Of a DNA stretch of 64,000 nt, positions 39,101 through 47,182 are shown one piece after another. The DNA is from Chrysomallon squamiferum (taxonomy: Eukaryota > Mollusca > Gastropoda > Neomphalida > Peltospiridae). The position numbers and the translations under genes were made by a program. Position 1 is the first letter of the stretch, and each line of letters opens with the position of its first letter. The notes beneath the pieces were generated by a model that was not told the DNA's origin, did not search any database, and worked only from the letters and a program-made list of their open reading frames with translations. The DNA is taken from assembly GCA_012295275.1 (NCBI GenBank), contig CM022665.1:16075976-16139975 (forward strand). The letters run 5' to 3'.

Positions 39101-42100
39101 AGTACTACTAATCTGCATACAGCCATATATTATAATGTACAGTAAAACATTAAAATTACTTTTCTAATTTGCATAGGGATGATTATATAAAATATTTTAA
39201 GCTATTAAAATGTCTCACATTAATTTGCATGTAGGTGATTATTTTAATAAAGAGTAAAACATAAATAAAATAATTTATTACTGTGCTGACTTTCATACAG
39301 ATAATGACATGGAAAGTATGTATTATGATTATTATTATTATTTTTCAATTACACTGCTAATTTGCATGTGCTGACTGCTACAGTAATTATATTCAGTAAA
39401 CATAGACTTTATAATAATAATCTATTCAAATTTATTAGCTAAATTTTATTCAACTTGGAAAGTACAAATTTAATAATTTATTAATTCATGATCTGATTTT
39501 CTTACAGTTATGTGATTAGTATTACATATTACTGTAAAACATATGTACTAAATTTAAAAAAATTATTACTGATCTGCATACAGCCAGATTAAAATTACTC
39601 TTCTAATTTGCTAATTTTCACATGATTATTTTAATATGCAGTAAAATATATATGAAATAATTTATTAAAATAATTGTTGAATATCAACAGATGATTATTA
39701 CATGGAAAGTATGTATTATTATTTTATTTTTTTCAATTACACTGCTAATTTGCATGTGGCTGACTGCTGCAGTAATTATATTCAGTAAAATGTAAACTTC
39801 ATAATAATAATTTATTGAAATTTCTTAGTTAAATTCAATTCAGCTGATGTTTAGAGAGTACATGTTTAATAATTTATTAGATTAATGTTCTGATTTGCTT
39901 ATAATTTTGTCATTATTATAATAATGTACACATGATTAAAATTAATTTTCCTGTTTGCACAGAGGTGATTATATAAAACATTTTAATTCACTGACATAAA
40001 TCTGCATTATTTCATGTAGCTGATTATTTTAATAAGCAGTACAAAAAATAAATGAATTAATTTATTAAAAGTATTGCTGAATTTTATACAGATGATTATT
40101 ACATGGAAAGTATGTATTATTTTTTTTTTCCATTATTTGCATGTGGCTGACTGCTACAGTAATAATTATATTTAGCAAAACATTTACTCTATAATAATTT
40201 ATTGATGTTTCGCAGCTAAATTTCTTTCAGCTGATGCTTGAAATGTACCTATTTAATAATTTACTGAATCAATGTTCAGATTTTCTTACAATTATTTGGT
40301 TAGCGTAATATGCAGTAAAATATACATTCTGTAATCAGTTTTTTTTTTTTTTTAAATTAATACTAATTTCTATAATAAAGAGTAAAAAATAAAAAGAAGT
40401 ATTAAAATAAGTTTTTAATATTATTACTAGTTAGCATATAGTTAATTATTATCAATTTGAACATTGTTAATTACTGTAATAAACAGTAAAGAATTAAATA
40501 TTAAAATTATCATTATCAACCTCAGCATTAGAATTCAAAACAGTTTATAATTATGGTTTACTGTTATTTTGTAAATTCAAGTAGTCAGGGTAACCAATCT
40601 GTGCTGTATAAGTATTTTATCTAACCTGTTATCCTCTATTTTAACAACTTCAGCACTGTCATAAATAAATTAAGCATTTTAATGACTATGTATAAAAAGA
40701 AATGTCTGGAAATTAAACCCATTTCAGGCTGTTTGGCAATGCACTGCATGGCCGTAACTAGACTCTTTTTGAAATGAGGCAAAAACACTTAATTGCCAAA
40801 AGTATTTGGGCAAGGGGTCTCGGGACTGCCAGAAACTCTCACTTGAAAGATGCAAAATATGAATTCATTCAGTGGATATCATATCTATCATGGAATAGAG
40901 ATTTATGTTATATATTTTTTAAATAAAATCTTAGGATAAAATGTTTAAAAATTAAAAAATAAAAAATTGTCATTTTCGGTATGAGGCCTTTGCCTCATTT
41001 GCCTCAATGTAGTTACAGCCATGCACTCATTAATACACTAATACATTTTTATTAAATTTCCACATTTAGGGGCTAGCATGCTTTTTTAATCAGATACATG
41101 TTATTTGTATTACCATTACAATATAAAAGGTGTTTTTTATATTTAGTATAGAGAAAATATTTGCAGCTAAACAGGATTCTCAGTTGGCATTTTGATGAAG
41201 GTTTCTTATTCAAGAGATGAATAAATATATATTAACCCTTTTCTCTGAAACCATGGTAATACATGTGACATTTGGGTAACATATGTGACAAATGGATAAA
41301 ACGTGACATCTGCATTACACTTGACATTTGGGTAATACAGATGATACTTGGGTAACACAAATGAATTTGGTTAAAATGTGACATTTTGGTAACACACATG
41401 ACTTTGGTCAATACACAATCATGACATTTGGTTAATTTTAGGTGACACATGACCAGTTTTAGGAACTAGGGCTATGCTAAGATCTGTGAGGATGAGAATG
41501 GAAAGGAGGTAGCATACTGAAAATTTGATTTGTTACTGTTGGCAGATACAAGAAAAAAATACTGAACTATTTCTGTTAACTACTCTAATTCAGACCTTTC
41601 ATAATAGTTTCTAATTCAAAAAGATTGTATAAAAAGTCATTAATTCATTAAACAGTATAGAATTGTTTATTTCTGATACAATATCTTAACATATAAAATG
41701 ATATATGTGTTTTATGAGAGCTGAGTAAAATATACAAATAAACAAGTTAAATATAAATGCAAGAAACCTGACAAAGGCTAGCTAATAAACATCCTTGACT
41801 CCATACTAGTACAGAAATTGGACATGAACTGGAAAATAAAAAGTTGGCGAATAATGTCTTTTCCACCCCTTATGTTTCACTGCATGTGACATCTTGCGTG
41901 GTTTTGTTTTCATCATATTGCCATATTTAAGGAAAAGTACCTATTTTATTACCTGTGCTAAAAAAAAAAAGTAATTATATCTTTTTACAAAAATTTGTGT
42001 TACAATCAGCTGTTATTCGTTTTACATGAAAGCTATGAAAAAGTGTCTGTTTTATAATGGCATAGACAGATCAACTTTCCAGCTACATCACTATATCATA

Positions 42101-42802
42101 AACTTGTCTATATTCACACTTCACAGAAATTGTAAACTGAAATCTATGAACCTTGAAAATCTAGCTCATTTGAATGATCTGTTTGTTACCAGCCCTTTTG
42201 AAGTCTGCTGCTCAACACTTTATAACTGTCCAACATACTGGGGTGAGGGTGTAAGAAGAATAATCATTATGCTAAATCACAATGTACACAAGAACACCTT
42301 AATGTTTCAGTTAATAAATGGGTTGTCTAAATGTGATATTTATTACTTTGGATTATTAAAATAACAGAAATTAGTGCGCAAGCTGAATATTGAAATACAA
42401 AGTAATCTACATTAATAATTTACTGAAATGATGATGCTGATTTTCACATAATTACTTAATTCATGTATACATTTTTTTTAAATTATCTTTATAAATTAAC
42501 ATAAATTATATTAGTTTATTCAAATTACTCTGCTAATTTGCATTCAGCTAATTATTTAATTTATTCAAAATAATATACTACTTTGCATTTAGCTGATAAC
42601 TGCAGACACACATTATGATTAAATATGAGGGGTAATGCATGCATTGTTTGCAGACGTCAGCAAACATTCATGGTGCATGGTGGGATCTTGTGGGGAACAT
42701 TTTGTTTGTTCATCTTTTGTATGTGAATACAAGTGTGAAGGAAAAAGAGGTAGATGGATAAAGTATGAGTGTGTGTGCTTATATATTTAATGCCTTCTAA
42801 CC

Positions 42803-42837
<35 letters not shown>

Positions 42838-43070
42838 GATTCGATTCTCTAAAAACAGGTAAATCTATCACTTTTCTCACTGCATATTTATCTGTCTAAT
42901 ATTTAAGCCTGTAAACTGTTTCAGATTCTGAAGATGAAAAAGAGATTGATGATGAAATTCGTGAAGAACTTACCGAGCTTCGCAAATCTCGCCTGTACAA
43001 CATGCAGAGAGAACATAAAATGAAAACAAAGGATGATAAACCAGACTCCCATGTACACACAGAACTGTAA
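13266..43070 (+). CDS. TXNDC16: TXNDC16 (ERp90), ER thioredoxin-fold protein, 20 coding exons, complete
   Basis: Soluble ER-lumen protein of the PDI family with several thioredoxin-like folds. Twenty exons join in one frame to 841 residues (human protein about 825). All introns are GT-AG with consistent phase. The start is fixed by an in-frame TAA at 13254-13256. Residues 1-21 look like a signal peptide (MLPKVLVNFIFIS then FYTSSA). Motifs shared with human TXNDC16, from memory, include EHRIFMELAFAY, an IQDDEVAESV linker, VVNCHDWTDVCQKQNIT, YRQQKPFVILF and NEWKPLRKGYDYL. No domain has a CXXC at the usual active-site position, as in human ERp90. A CSTC occurs at residues 590-593, apparently just before a cis-proline strand. 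The protein ends HTEL, a KDEL-like ER retrieval tail. A poly(A) signal AATAAA follows at 43130. Confidence 0.95.
15107..15258 (+). repeat. Dispersed repeat, copy A (inverted relative to copy B)
   Basis: Starts near ATATGGAAAAGCAAGATTAT and ends near GGTGACATTCATTAG. The reverse complement of 17080-17220 matches it along its whole length with scattered changes. Both copies abut AT-type microsatellites, suggesting a mobile or palindromic repeat family. Confidence 0.7.
15770..16620 (+). repeat. Degenerate tandem array, unit about 100-160 bp
   Basis: A recurring pattern (ATGCTA-A-GAATATTT-GTTAATGACACC, a CA-rich spacer, CACATTTT-TGATT-TGCTTTATAG) is seen near 15790, 16000, 16090, 16250, 16335, 16435 and 16540. 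Spacing and sequence have drifted. Confidence 0.6.
17080..17220 (-). repeat. Dispersed repeat, copy B
   Basis: Reverse-orientation partner of the block at 15107-15258, read on the minus strand from near 17220 down to the (TA)n/(AT)n tract at 17055-17080. Confidence 0.7.
18727..18769. repeat. (TTTA)n microsatellite
   Basis: Uninterrupted TTTA repeats followed by T-rich sequence in TXNDC16 intron 1. Confidence 0.9.
19504..19586 (+). CDS. TXNDC16: TXNDC16 exon 2
   Basis: Acceptor TTGTACTTCAG, donor GTGAGT. Joined to exon 1 it reads YYYIKEINLLTAFLNELDKS, matching human AYFCQ...FLEELNEA. The open frame upstream of the acceptor is intronic. Confidence 0.88.
20076..20149 (+). CDS. TXNDC16: TXNDC16 exon 3
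   Basis: Acceptor GCATTTTAG, donor GTAAGT. Encodes FDCSVHKEETTCSEPETESH, matching the human KVNCVKEEISRYC region with two conserved cysteines. Confidence 0.88.
20400..20474 (+). CDS. TXNDC16: TXNDC16 exon 4
   Basis: Acceptor TTATTTTCAG, donor GTAAGT. Encodes NGKELYTLNIDTLFDVNSVL, matching human REFPTDTLFDVNAIV. Confidence 0.92.
22671..22775. repeat. (AAT)n then (TAAA)n microsatellite
   Basis: About 30 AAT units followed by four or five TAAA units. Confidence 0.95.
23193..23314 (+). CDS. TXNDC16: TXNDC16 exon 5
   Basis: Acceptor TTATTTTCAG, donor GTAAGC. Encodes LILMKEVPFIHTKQNRHEIE and GKKDIIYSYHNYIGTY, matching human GKANIIFSYVRAIG. Confidence 0.9.
24131..24221 (+). CDS. TXNDC16: TXNDC16 exon 6
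   Basis: Acceptor ACTTACAG, donor GTGAGT. Encodes EHRIFMELAFAYHDKYSFVI, matching human EHRAVMEAAFVYGTTYQFVL. Confidence 0.93.
25018..25186 (+). CDS. TXNDC16: TXNDC16 exon 7
   Basis: Acceptor ATCTTTCAG, donor GTAAGT. Encodes DAEKVIKDEESSAVWVLFCK and LAVYLKSLTPPTL, equivalent to the human LYFFHCK...FIKTMKAPLL segment. Confidence 0.9.
25770..25930 (+). CDS. TXNDC16: TXNDC16 exon 8
   Basis: Acceptor CTTTTCACAG, donor GTGAGT. Encodes YFYPEDDAVPQCKQKMV and SCLLLFLDSECKDKVLQMAN. It is less conserved than its neighbours, but phase and splice sites fit. Confidence 0.87.
26155..26570 (+). repeat. Degenerate minisatellite, unit 22-26 bp
   Basis: About 16 drifting copies of a unit like GTTCTACTAAGAGTTAATTG followed by TRRAAGG fill most of intron 8 between TXNDC16 exons 8 and 9. 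Confidence 0.7.
26699..26771 (+). CDS. TXNDC16: TXNDC16 exon 9
   Basis: Acceptor TTTTTCAG, donor GTAAGT. Encodes EHEHFDTKELLLDRDTPAVA. A Tigger-like element begins 17 bases past its 3' end. Confidence 0.85.
26789..27332 (+). mobile_element. Non-autonomous Tigger/pogo-like DNA transposon
   Basis: 544 bp, flanked by TA on both sides (26787-26788, 27333-27334). Left end CAGTGGTACCTTGACTTATG; right end, reverse-complemented, CAGTGATACTGTGACTTATG. Inside is a short open frame resembling the N-terminal DNA-binding start of TIGD1-like transposases. It is an internally deleted copy lacking the DDE domain, and sits 17 bases downstream of TXNDC16 exon 9. Confidence 0.85.
27059..27190 (+). pseudogene. 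Truncated Tigger-like transposase N-terminus
   Basis: 43 codons from ATG 27059 to TAG 27188-27190. Reads MDPKKLSEKDSAEKKKQMMS, then ALKHEIIEKHEQSVHVGNLA, like the HTH start of TIGD1-type transposases (KHEIIEKHE...VLARQYG, from memory). It stops where the family continues, so it is a decayed fragment. Confidence 0.8.
28089..28236 (+). CDS. TXNDC16: TXNDC16 exon 10
   Basis: Acceptor TCTCAACAG, donor GTTTGT. Encodes GRFVYQNVAVTLPNVIEFIQ, then a Ser/Glu-rich stretch and FNYDE leading into the acidic linker. Confidence 0.9.
29165..29314 (+). CDS. TXNDC16: TXNDC16 exon 11, IQDDEVAE linker
   Basis: Acceptor AAATTTCAG, donor GTAAGA. Encodes EIQDDEVAESVHRMSMKKMP and SPLLMVLFYLP, near identical in places to human VQDDEVAETV and SIVLFYAGW. 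The usual active-site position here lacks CXXC. Confidence 0.94.
29575..29809 (+). CDS. TXNDC16: TXNDC16 exon 12, best conserved Trx-like domain
   Basis: Acceptor TTATCTGTAG, donor GTATGT. Encodes DVRSTAFLYSYLEVAQILK and VVNCHDWTDVCQKQNITIYP (conserved Cys pair, an N-glycosylation sequon NIT, and the cis-Pro), then YQGPLDTTAVVSLVKL. It matches human [20 protein letters not shown]. Confidence 0.96.
29865..30370 (+). repeat. Degenerate minisatellite, unit about 36 bp
   Basis: About 13 drifting copies of a G/T-rich unit like TTTTGGTTTAAGGGATAAGG then TATTATTTGGGG, in TXNDC16 intron 12. Strong strand asymmetry, with G on the transcribed sense strand. Confidence 0.8.
31010..31149 (+). CDS. TXNDC16: TXNDC16 exon 13
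   Basis: Acceptor TTCTCCAG, donor GTTTGC. Encodes LQLETPLKLQSEEDVENYSI and ISVLGIFDKNSEK, matching human VSVLGLFSPT. A second AG six bases into the exon would break the frame. Confidence 0.9.
31991..32072 (+). CDS. TXNDC16: TXNDC16 exon 14
   Basis: Acceptor TTTTTTTTAG, donor GTAAAT. Encodes EMKVFNKVAENLKSSFLFAI and TKPEYAK. The last two bases (TG) form a Cys codon with exon 15. Confidence 0.87.
32890..33028 (+). CDS. TXNDC16: TXNDC16 exon 15
   Basis: Acceptor TTTTTCCAG, donor GTAACT. With the Cys completed across the junction it reads KCSTCPSEVPSVAVFRHTDP, aligned with human KYAASLPALLLARHTEG, then ENIETF-type helix residues (KNIETFVKQARLPVL). Confidence 0.9.
33699..33868 (+). CDS. TXNDC16: TXNDC16 exon 16
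   Basis: Acceptor ATTCCAG, donor GTTTGT. Encodes PELTIDVFPLLYRQQKPFVI and SGAFPNIIFAWMD, matching human ITVENLPSYFRLQKPLLILF. Confidence 0.93.
34371..34521. repeat. (TTA)n/(TTG)n microsatellite abutting exon 17
   Basis: About 150 bases of TTA with an internal TTG block; it ends four bases before the TXNDC16 exon 17 acceptor and supplies its pyrimidine-rich tract. Confidence 0.9.
34526..34610 (+). CDS. TXNDC16: TXNDC16 exon 17
   Basis: Acceptor TTATTTGCAG after a long (TTA)n tract, donor GTATGA. Encodes TSATGKVILDLYNKNSAEPA and LSFVNLQQ, matching the human LVLVNLHSGG region. Confidence 0.87.
34908..35281. mobile_element. Degenerate Tigger-like MITE
   Basis: Left end GGGTTGAGAATCCCTTATCC; right end, reverse-complemented, GCAGGTTGAGGATCTCTTGT. 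Flanking TA is seen on both sides, and ATCAAAAAGCACCAAAATC-like inner repeats occur. It resembles the CAGGTTGAGTATCCCTTATC MITE class; old and diverged. Lies in intron 17. Confidence 0.55.
35282..37034 (+). other. TXNDC16 introns 17 (rest) and 18 (contents)
   Basis: Poly-A at 35546-35569, (TTTA)n at 35665-35695, (AT)n at 36090-36111. Otherwise AT-rich unique sequence; no exon besides exon 18. Confidence 0.6.
35803..35896 (+). CDS. TXNDC16: TXNDC16 exon 18
   Basis: Acceptor TTTGTTCAG, donor GTGAGT. Encodes GKVYNIPEGEITREKVQQWL and QSVLDGKRTPC, like human GGQVFAFPSD...ENLVLWLKKLEAG. Confidence 0.92.
37035..37157 (+). CDS. TXNDC16: TXNDC16 exon 19
   Basis: Acceptor ATTTTGCCAG, donor GTAAAT. 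Encodes NNEWKPLRKGYDYLLMQDYQ, matching human AQEWKPPLPAYDFLSMID. Confidence 0.93.
37855..40440 (+). repeat. Degenerate ~390-400 bp tandem array (about 4 copies)
   Basis: The same sequence of motifs recurs: ATCTGCATACAG, AAAATTACT-TTCTAATTTGCAT, GTAGCTGATTATTTTAATAA, ACATGGAAAGTATGTATTAT, then ATTTGCATGTGGCTGACTGC. The AAAGTATGTATTAT motif is at about 38034, 39316, 39709 and 40110. The first gap equals one unit plus the inserted element. Confidence 0.75.
38227..39102. mobile_element. TA-flanked TIR DNA element with TATAAGTCGA motifs
   Basis: 876 bp. Left end CCGTATATACTTGTGTACAA, right end reverse-complemented CTGTATATACTTGTGTATAA, with TA on each side. TATAAGTCGA motifs recur just inside both ends. 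The interior is more CpG-rich than the host intron and shows no transposase. TA targets suggest Tc1/mariner-type transposition; the exact family is not assigned. Confidence 0.75.
40745..41026. mobile_element. Small TIR element (GCATGGCCGTAACTA ends)
   Basis: Left GCATGGCCGTAACTAGA and right (reverse-complemented) GCATGGCTGTAACTACA face each other about 280 bp apart, with GAGGCAAA motifs just inside both. A partial TGCACT match flanks the ends, but an exact target duplication could not be set. Probably a hAT-like MITE. Confidence 0.55.
41255..41455 (+). repeat. Degenerate minisatellite, unit about 20 bp
   Basis: About ten copies of a unit like GGTAACACATGTGACATTTG. It produces a spurious 72-codon Cys/His/Met-rich open frame on the minus strand. 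Confidence 0.75.
42925..43070 (+). CDS. TXNDC16: TXNDC16 exon 20 (stop codon, HTEL tail)
   Basis: Acceptor ACTGTTTCAG. Encodes an acidic then basic helical tail (SEDEKEIDDEIREELTELRK) and ends DSHVHTEL, TAA at 43068-43070. HTEL is a known variant of the KDEL ER-retrieval signal. Confidence 0.92.
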
Positions 43071-43129
43071 CACTCTCTGATATTCAGCTAAATTCATCAT
43101 TGTTGGTTGTATTCTCTTATCAGTTTAAG

Positions 43130-43135
43130 AATAAA
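43130..43135 (+). terminator. Candidate poly(A) signal of TXNDC16
   Basis: AATAAA 60 bases after the stop codon. Further A/T-rich candidates follow, so the site used is not certain. Confidence 0.5.
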
Positions 43136-43412
43136 TGTATTTAATGAGAATGTTTTATCTTCAAAGAAGCAAAAAATTAAAGGAAAATTAAAAAATATAT
43201 AGTTATAACAAATTTAAAACAGCCTGTAACTTAATGTATATTCTGTCCTGATATATCTAAATCTATACTTTAATCACTGCACATGAAAATTAATTTTAAT
43301 CGAAAATAAGTGTTAAATTACTGAGAAAATAAGAAGTATAACTTTTAAGAATACATTTATTTTTGCATGATGTTTATAAAGAGTCAAAAACTTCTTGAAA
43401 GGAACTTTTTTC

Positions 43413-43452
<40 letters not shown>

Positions 43453-44989
43453 TAAATTTCGTATCTTCCATTGTTCTTGTTCTGTCAGCAAGGAATATGA
43501 TGTAATTTTTTGTTGGTATTTATTCAAGCATAATTTAGTGTTCATATTGTCTTTATTTATTTATAGTTATATTTTTGAAATTCTATTTTATATATATATA
43601 TATATACCTATATATATTATATATATATGTATGTATGTAATTATAATGTGTATGTGTATGTATATGTATGTGTGTTTGTGAATATAAAATGCTTACACAC
43701 ACACTCACACACAAACACATTGGTGCAGATTAAAATCAAAATGTCCATTTATTTTGGAAGCATTGTAATAATTTACTTGTTACCATTCCAAACATTATTT
43801 ACAAAAATGTGTGTACAATTTTTCCTTATCTCTGCTTTGCTAATGATATCAAATATTTATTATATCAGCAAGCATTGTTTCTGTTTATTCTGTGAAATGT
43901 TCAATAGGCATTTAAAGACTGATCAATACATTGATACAAATATCAGTAATACCTATTTATGTTGAAATATGTTATACATATAATATGTATCTGTTATAGT
44001 TTTCAGAGTAATTACATATAATTTTTATTATATAGGATTTCAGAGTTGTTAGAATAATATATTAATATAATAGATGTTATCAAGAATATTTCTCACTGTT
44101 CTTGGATTTATTTTTTATTTATTATTATTATTGTTCTTGTTATTATAATTATCATTATTTTGTTGTTGTTATTATGTTATTATGGGGGTTTTTTGTTGTC
44201 AGGTTTGTTTTGTTGCTTTTTCTTTGATCCTAGGTTTTTGACGATGGAAGTAACCTTATCAACATTAATGTTTTAAACATTTTAAATAATTGTATATCAT
44301 GAAGAACAAATAATTCTTTACAAAAAATTGTAATTTCTCCTTTTATTTATTCTGTATGTTGTTTCAATGGATAAAAAATGCTTTGAAAATAAATTTAAAA
44401 AGTGCTATTTTTGTTTTTAATTTAACAGTTTTACAGAGTTTAGTAATAATGATCCATGACGAAGAAGACCTTCCTTATAAGAAAGTTATGTGGATCGGTA
44501 GATGCCATTACGATATGCAGCTGTTGTTTTGCAAAAAATATGCCTGGTTTCATTTTATTTTATATTTATTTATTTATTTATTTATTTATTTATATTAACA
44601 AAGCTGTCAAATCATTTTCCTTATTTAACATTTCTGATCTAAGCCTGCAAAAATGAATGCTACTTTACCACATGCAATGCCATAATAAGGATAATAATCA
44701 TATATTAAAAATGTGTTAAGCAAAAAAAAATGGCTCGTTACTTTAACAGGAGAGCATATATAACAATTATTTACAAATATGCCTTATGTGAACTTTTCTT
44801 GCCAAGTTACAAGGCCATTTTCATATAAATAGTAATAATAACAAAAGTCCCGAGTCCATTCTTGTATTAAAAAGTTTTATATAAAAATACGCTATAAACC
44901 TGAAAACAGAAAATAAATTCGAAAAAGAAATTCTGTACGATTATTCTAGCCGTGGAAGATTCCAGAAAAATAATGGTGCGGGTGACAAT

Positions 44990-45399
44990 CAGGGCTGGTT
45001 CAGTCATAGAGGCAAACTAGGCGGCCGCCTAGGGCGCTGATTTCAGGGAGCGCATCAACAACAGTTTTGAAAAATAAATAAATAAATTTAATTTTTATTG
45101 AGGATCGTTTCTTTTCTTTTCTTTTATCCTGGTTTACTTCATACAGGGACAAATAATCGTGAAGATTCAGTCTGACCGGACAAGCAAAATGAGTGAATGG
45201 AAGTCGGGCGTACACGAAACTTCAGTATGTAATTATGTTCACGTATTTTTCCGTAGAATCACGCGTATACGAAACTTATTTTAATGGTATAAACAAGGAA
45301 AGAAATGGCTTGTGTTTATAAATTTTGAAATCGATGTTTGCCTGGGGGCGCCAGAATCTAACCTTGCCTAGGGCGCCAGATGGTCTGGCGCAGGCCCTG
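44990..45399. mobile_element. hAT-type MITE with perfect 8-bp target duplication
   Basis: 410 bp bounded by GTGACAAT at 44982-44989 and again at 45400-45407. Ends are CAGGGCTGGTTCAGTCATAG and, reverse-complemented, CAGGGCCTGCGCCAGACCAT. GGCGCC/CCTAGGGCGC motifs lie inside both ends, as in many hAT elements. No transposase remains. The interior includes a short (TAAA)n tract and CpG-rich sequence. Confidence 0.88.
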
Positions 45400-45420
45400 G
45401 TGACAATTAACAGAATAGTG

Positions 45421-45428
45421 TGACGTCA
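45421..45428. promoter_or_regulatory. Palindromic CRE consensus TGACGTCA
   Basis: Exact 8-bp match to the CREB/ATF site, just outside the hAT MITE. No gene start is nearby, so function is unproven. Confidence 0.25.
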
Positions 45429-45508
45429 CTAAAATGCTTTAATAACGCAATTTGTGTTATTCATCTGCACTCTGTGTGTTTAAATTTACCCAAGCAAATC
45501 TGGTGTGT

Positions 45509-45712
45509 TGAAATTACACCGTATGTATGTATATCTATAACATTTTTCATTTCATCTTTTGTTTTCACTTGTTTTTAAGCACTTCACATTAATCTCAGAG
45601 TTGAAACTCATTCCAGTTTATATTCAGCGATTGGTTGAAATTATGTTACAGTTTTATTTTCACGAAGGAAACTGCATGTAATTGCAAATAATAACAAGAG
45701 TGTATTGCAATG
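45509..45712 (+). repeat. Duplicated block, copy 1
   Basis: About 204 bp from TTGAAATTACACC to ATTGCAATG, roughly 95% identical by eye to 49880-50084 in the same orientation. Confidence 0.9.
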
Positions 45713-46567
45713 GCGATATCTGATTTTTACATTCTCGCTCGTTTTATATATGTTTTTTTTTTTTTTTTTCTTCTTCTTTTTTCTCTTCTTGTCTTGCTTT
45801 TGTCTTCTTTTTTTTTTTTTTTTTGTTTTTTGTATTGTTCTAACATATTCTTAAATGCATTCAGGGATCATCAGATAAATTTCTTCAATATTATTCGTTT
45901 TAATTTTAATGAATTTACATAATTTCCACTCGTAGCTGTAATATTATTTAGACTAAATGGCAATACTAAAAATTAATGCGGTGAAGAAAGAAGTGTCAAT
46001 GTGCGGCATGTAGTACGTGCTCGGAATATTTCGGCACTTTTCGGAAGAATCAAGGAACATAACCTCGTAATTCCTCATATCTTGAACGGCATGGCTATCA
46101 CACTATTTGAGAAATCATTATAAAAATATGACAAAAAGGTTTCTTACAAGAACGGCGAAGTAAGTAAATTGCTTTTGAAAAAAATATATAAAAATATAAA
46201 TATAAACCAAACCAAAACAGCAAATATGAATTGCAGTATATCGTTGTTTTAAGTTTGTGAAAAGAATGATGATTTTAAAAATGTATTAAATGTTCTTAAA
46301 TTTTTTCTTTCTTTTTTATCTTTTTTCTTTTCCTTTCTTTCTTTCTTGCTTTCTCTCTTCTTCATTTTTTTTTTTTTCATTTTTTTACATTTATTTTTTC
46401 CTTCTTTAACTTTGGGCACATCAGTACGGCATATGACCGTGTATATATCCTTTCTAACAAAGTTTTTTTTTTTCTTTTCTTCAGTTTTTATATAGAAATA
46501 CCGACATAAATCTGACAAGCTATTACACAAGCGAAAATTTAGAAATTTGTTTTATTACTTTCTTTTA

Positions 46568-46606
<39 letters not shown>

Positions 46607-47106
46607 AGGTCAACAAAATCCATCGGACGAACCATGAATGTTTCATGAATATTTATGATATGATTATAACGCATTGCGTTATTTATTTTATTTTATTTTA
46701 TTTTATTTTATTTATTAACTATTATTAATTATTTTAAATGAAGAGATGAGAAAAAAATTATCACTTATAATAAATATGAAAAAGTTATGAATTAGAAACT
46801 TCTCCATATTAAAGATACAAATAAGACGCATACATATATATTATATTAATTTCTTTTAAATAATGTCATTTGATATACATACATATATATATGTTATATT
46901 GCATACATACATACATACATATATGTATATACTGAATTATTATTTTGTGTTTTAATTATATGTTACTATTATTACTTTTTCTTCTATTGCTACTATTCCT
47001 ACTGCTACTACTATACTAATACAAATAATACCAAATTATTAGTACTATCACTGTAACTACTACAGTAACGTTTGCTATCATTGTCACCATCTTTGTTATT
47101 GCTTTT

Positions 47107-47116
47107 ATCATCATCA

Positions 47117-47181
<65 letters not shown>

Positions 47182-47182
47182 T
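47107..47182. repeat. (TCA)n then (TTA)n microsatellite
   Basis: Four TCA units and about 20 TTA units. Confidence 0.95.

Larger units (their letters stand above)
37158..42924 (+). other. TXNDC16 intron 19 (contents)
   Basis: About 5.8 kb. Holds (GT)n at 37381-37406, a ~400-bp tandem array with a TIR element inserted in it, a second small TIR element, a ~20-bp minisatellite and (CT)n at 42809-42835. A 112-codon open frame at 42026-42364 has no family resemblance. A degenerate piece of the ~400-bp array recurs at 42530-42605. Confidence 0.7.

Noticed and set aside
42026-42364. 112-codon plus-strand open frame with several Cys residues
   Set aside because: Lies within TXNDC16 intron 19; no motif, no family resemblance, no splice or promoter context. 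Could be chance in AT-rich DNA.
43627-43965. 112-codon open frame downstream of TXNDC16
   Set aside because: Begins in TATG/ACAC microsatellite; hydrophobic low-complexity content, no recognisable domain.
45000-45215. 71-codon minus-strand open frame
   Set aside because: Entirely inside the hAT MITE and overlapping its (TAAA)n tract; not a transposase remnant that I recognise.
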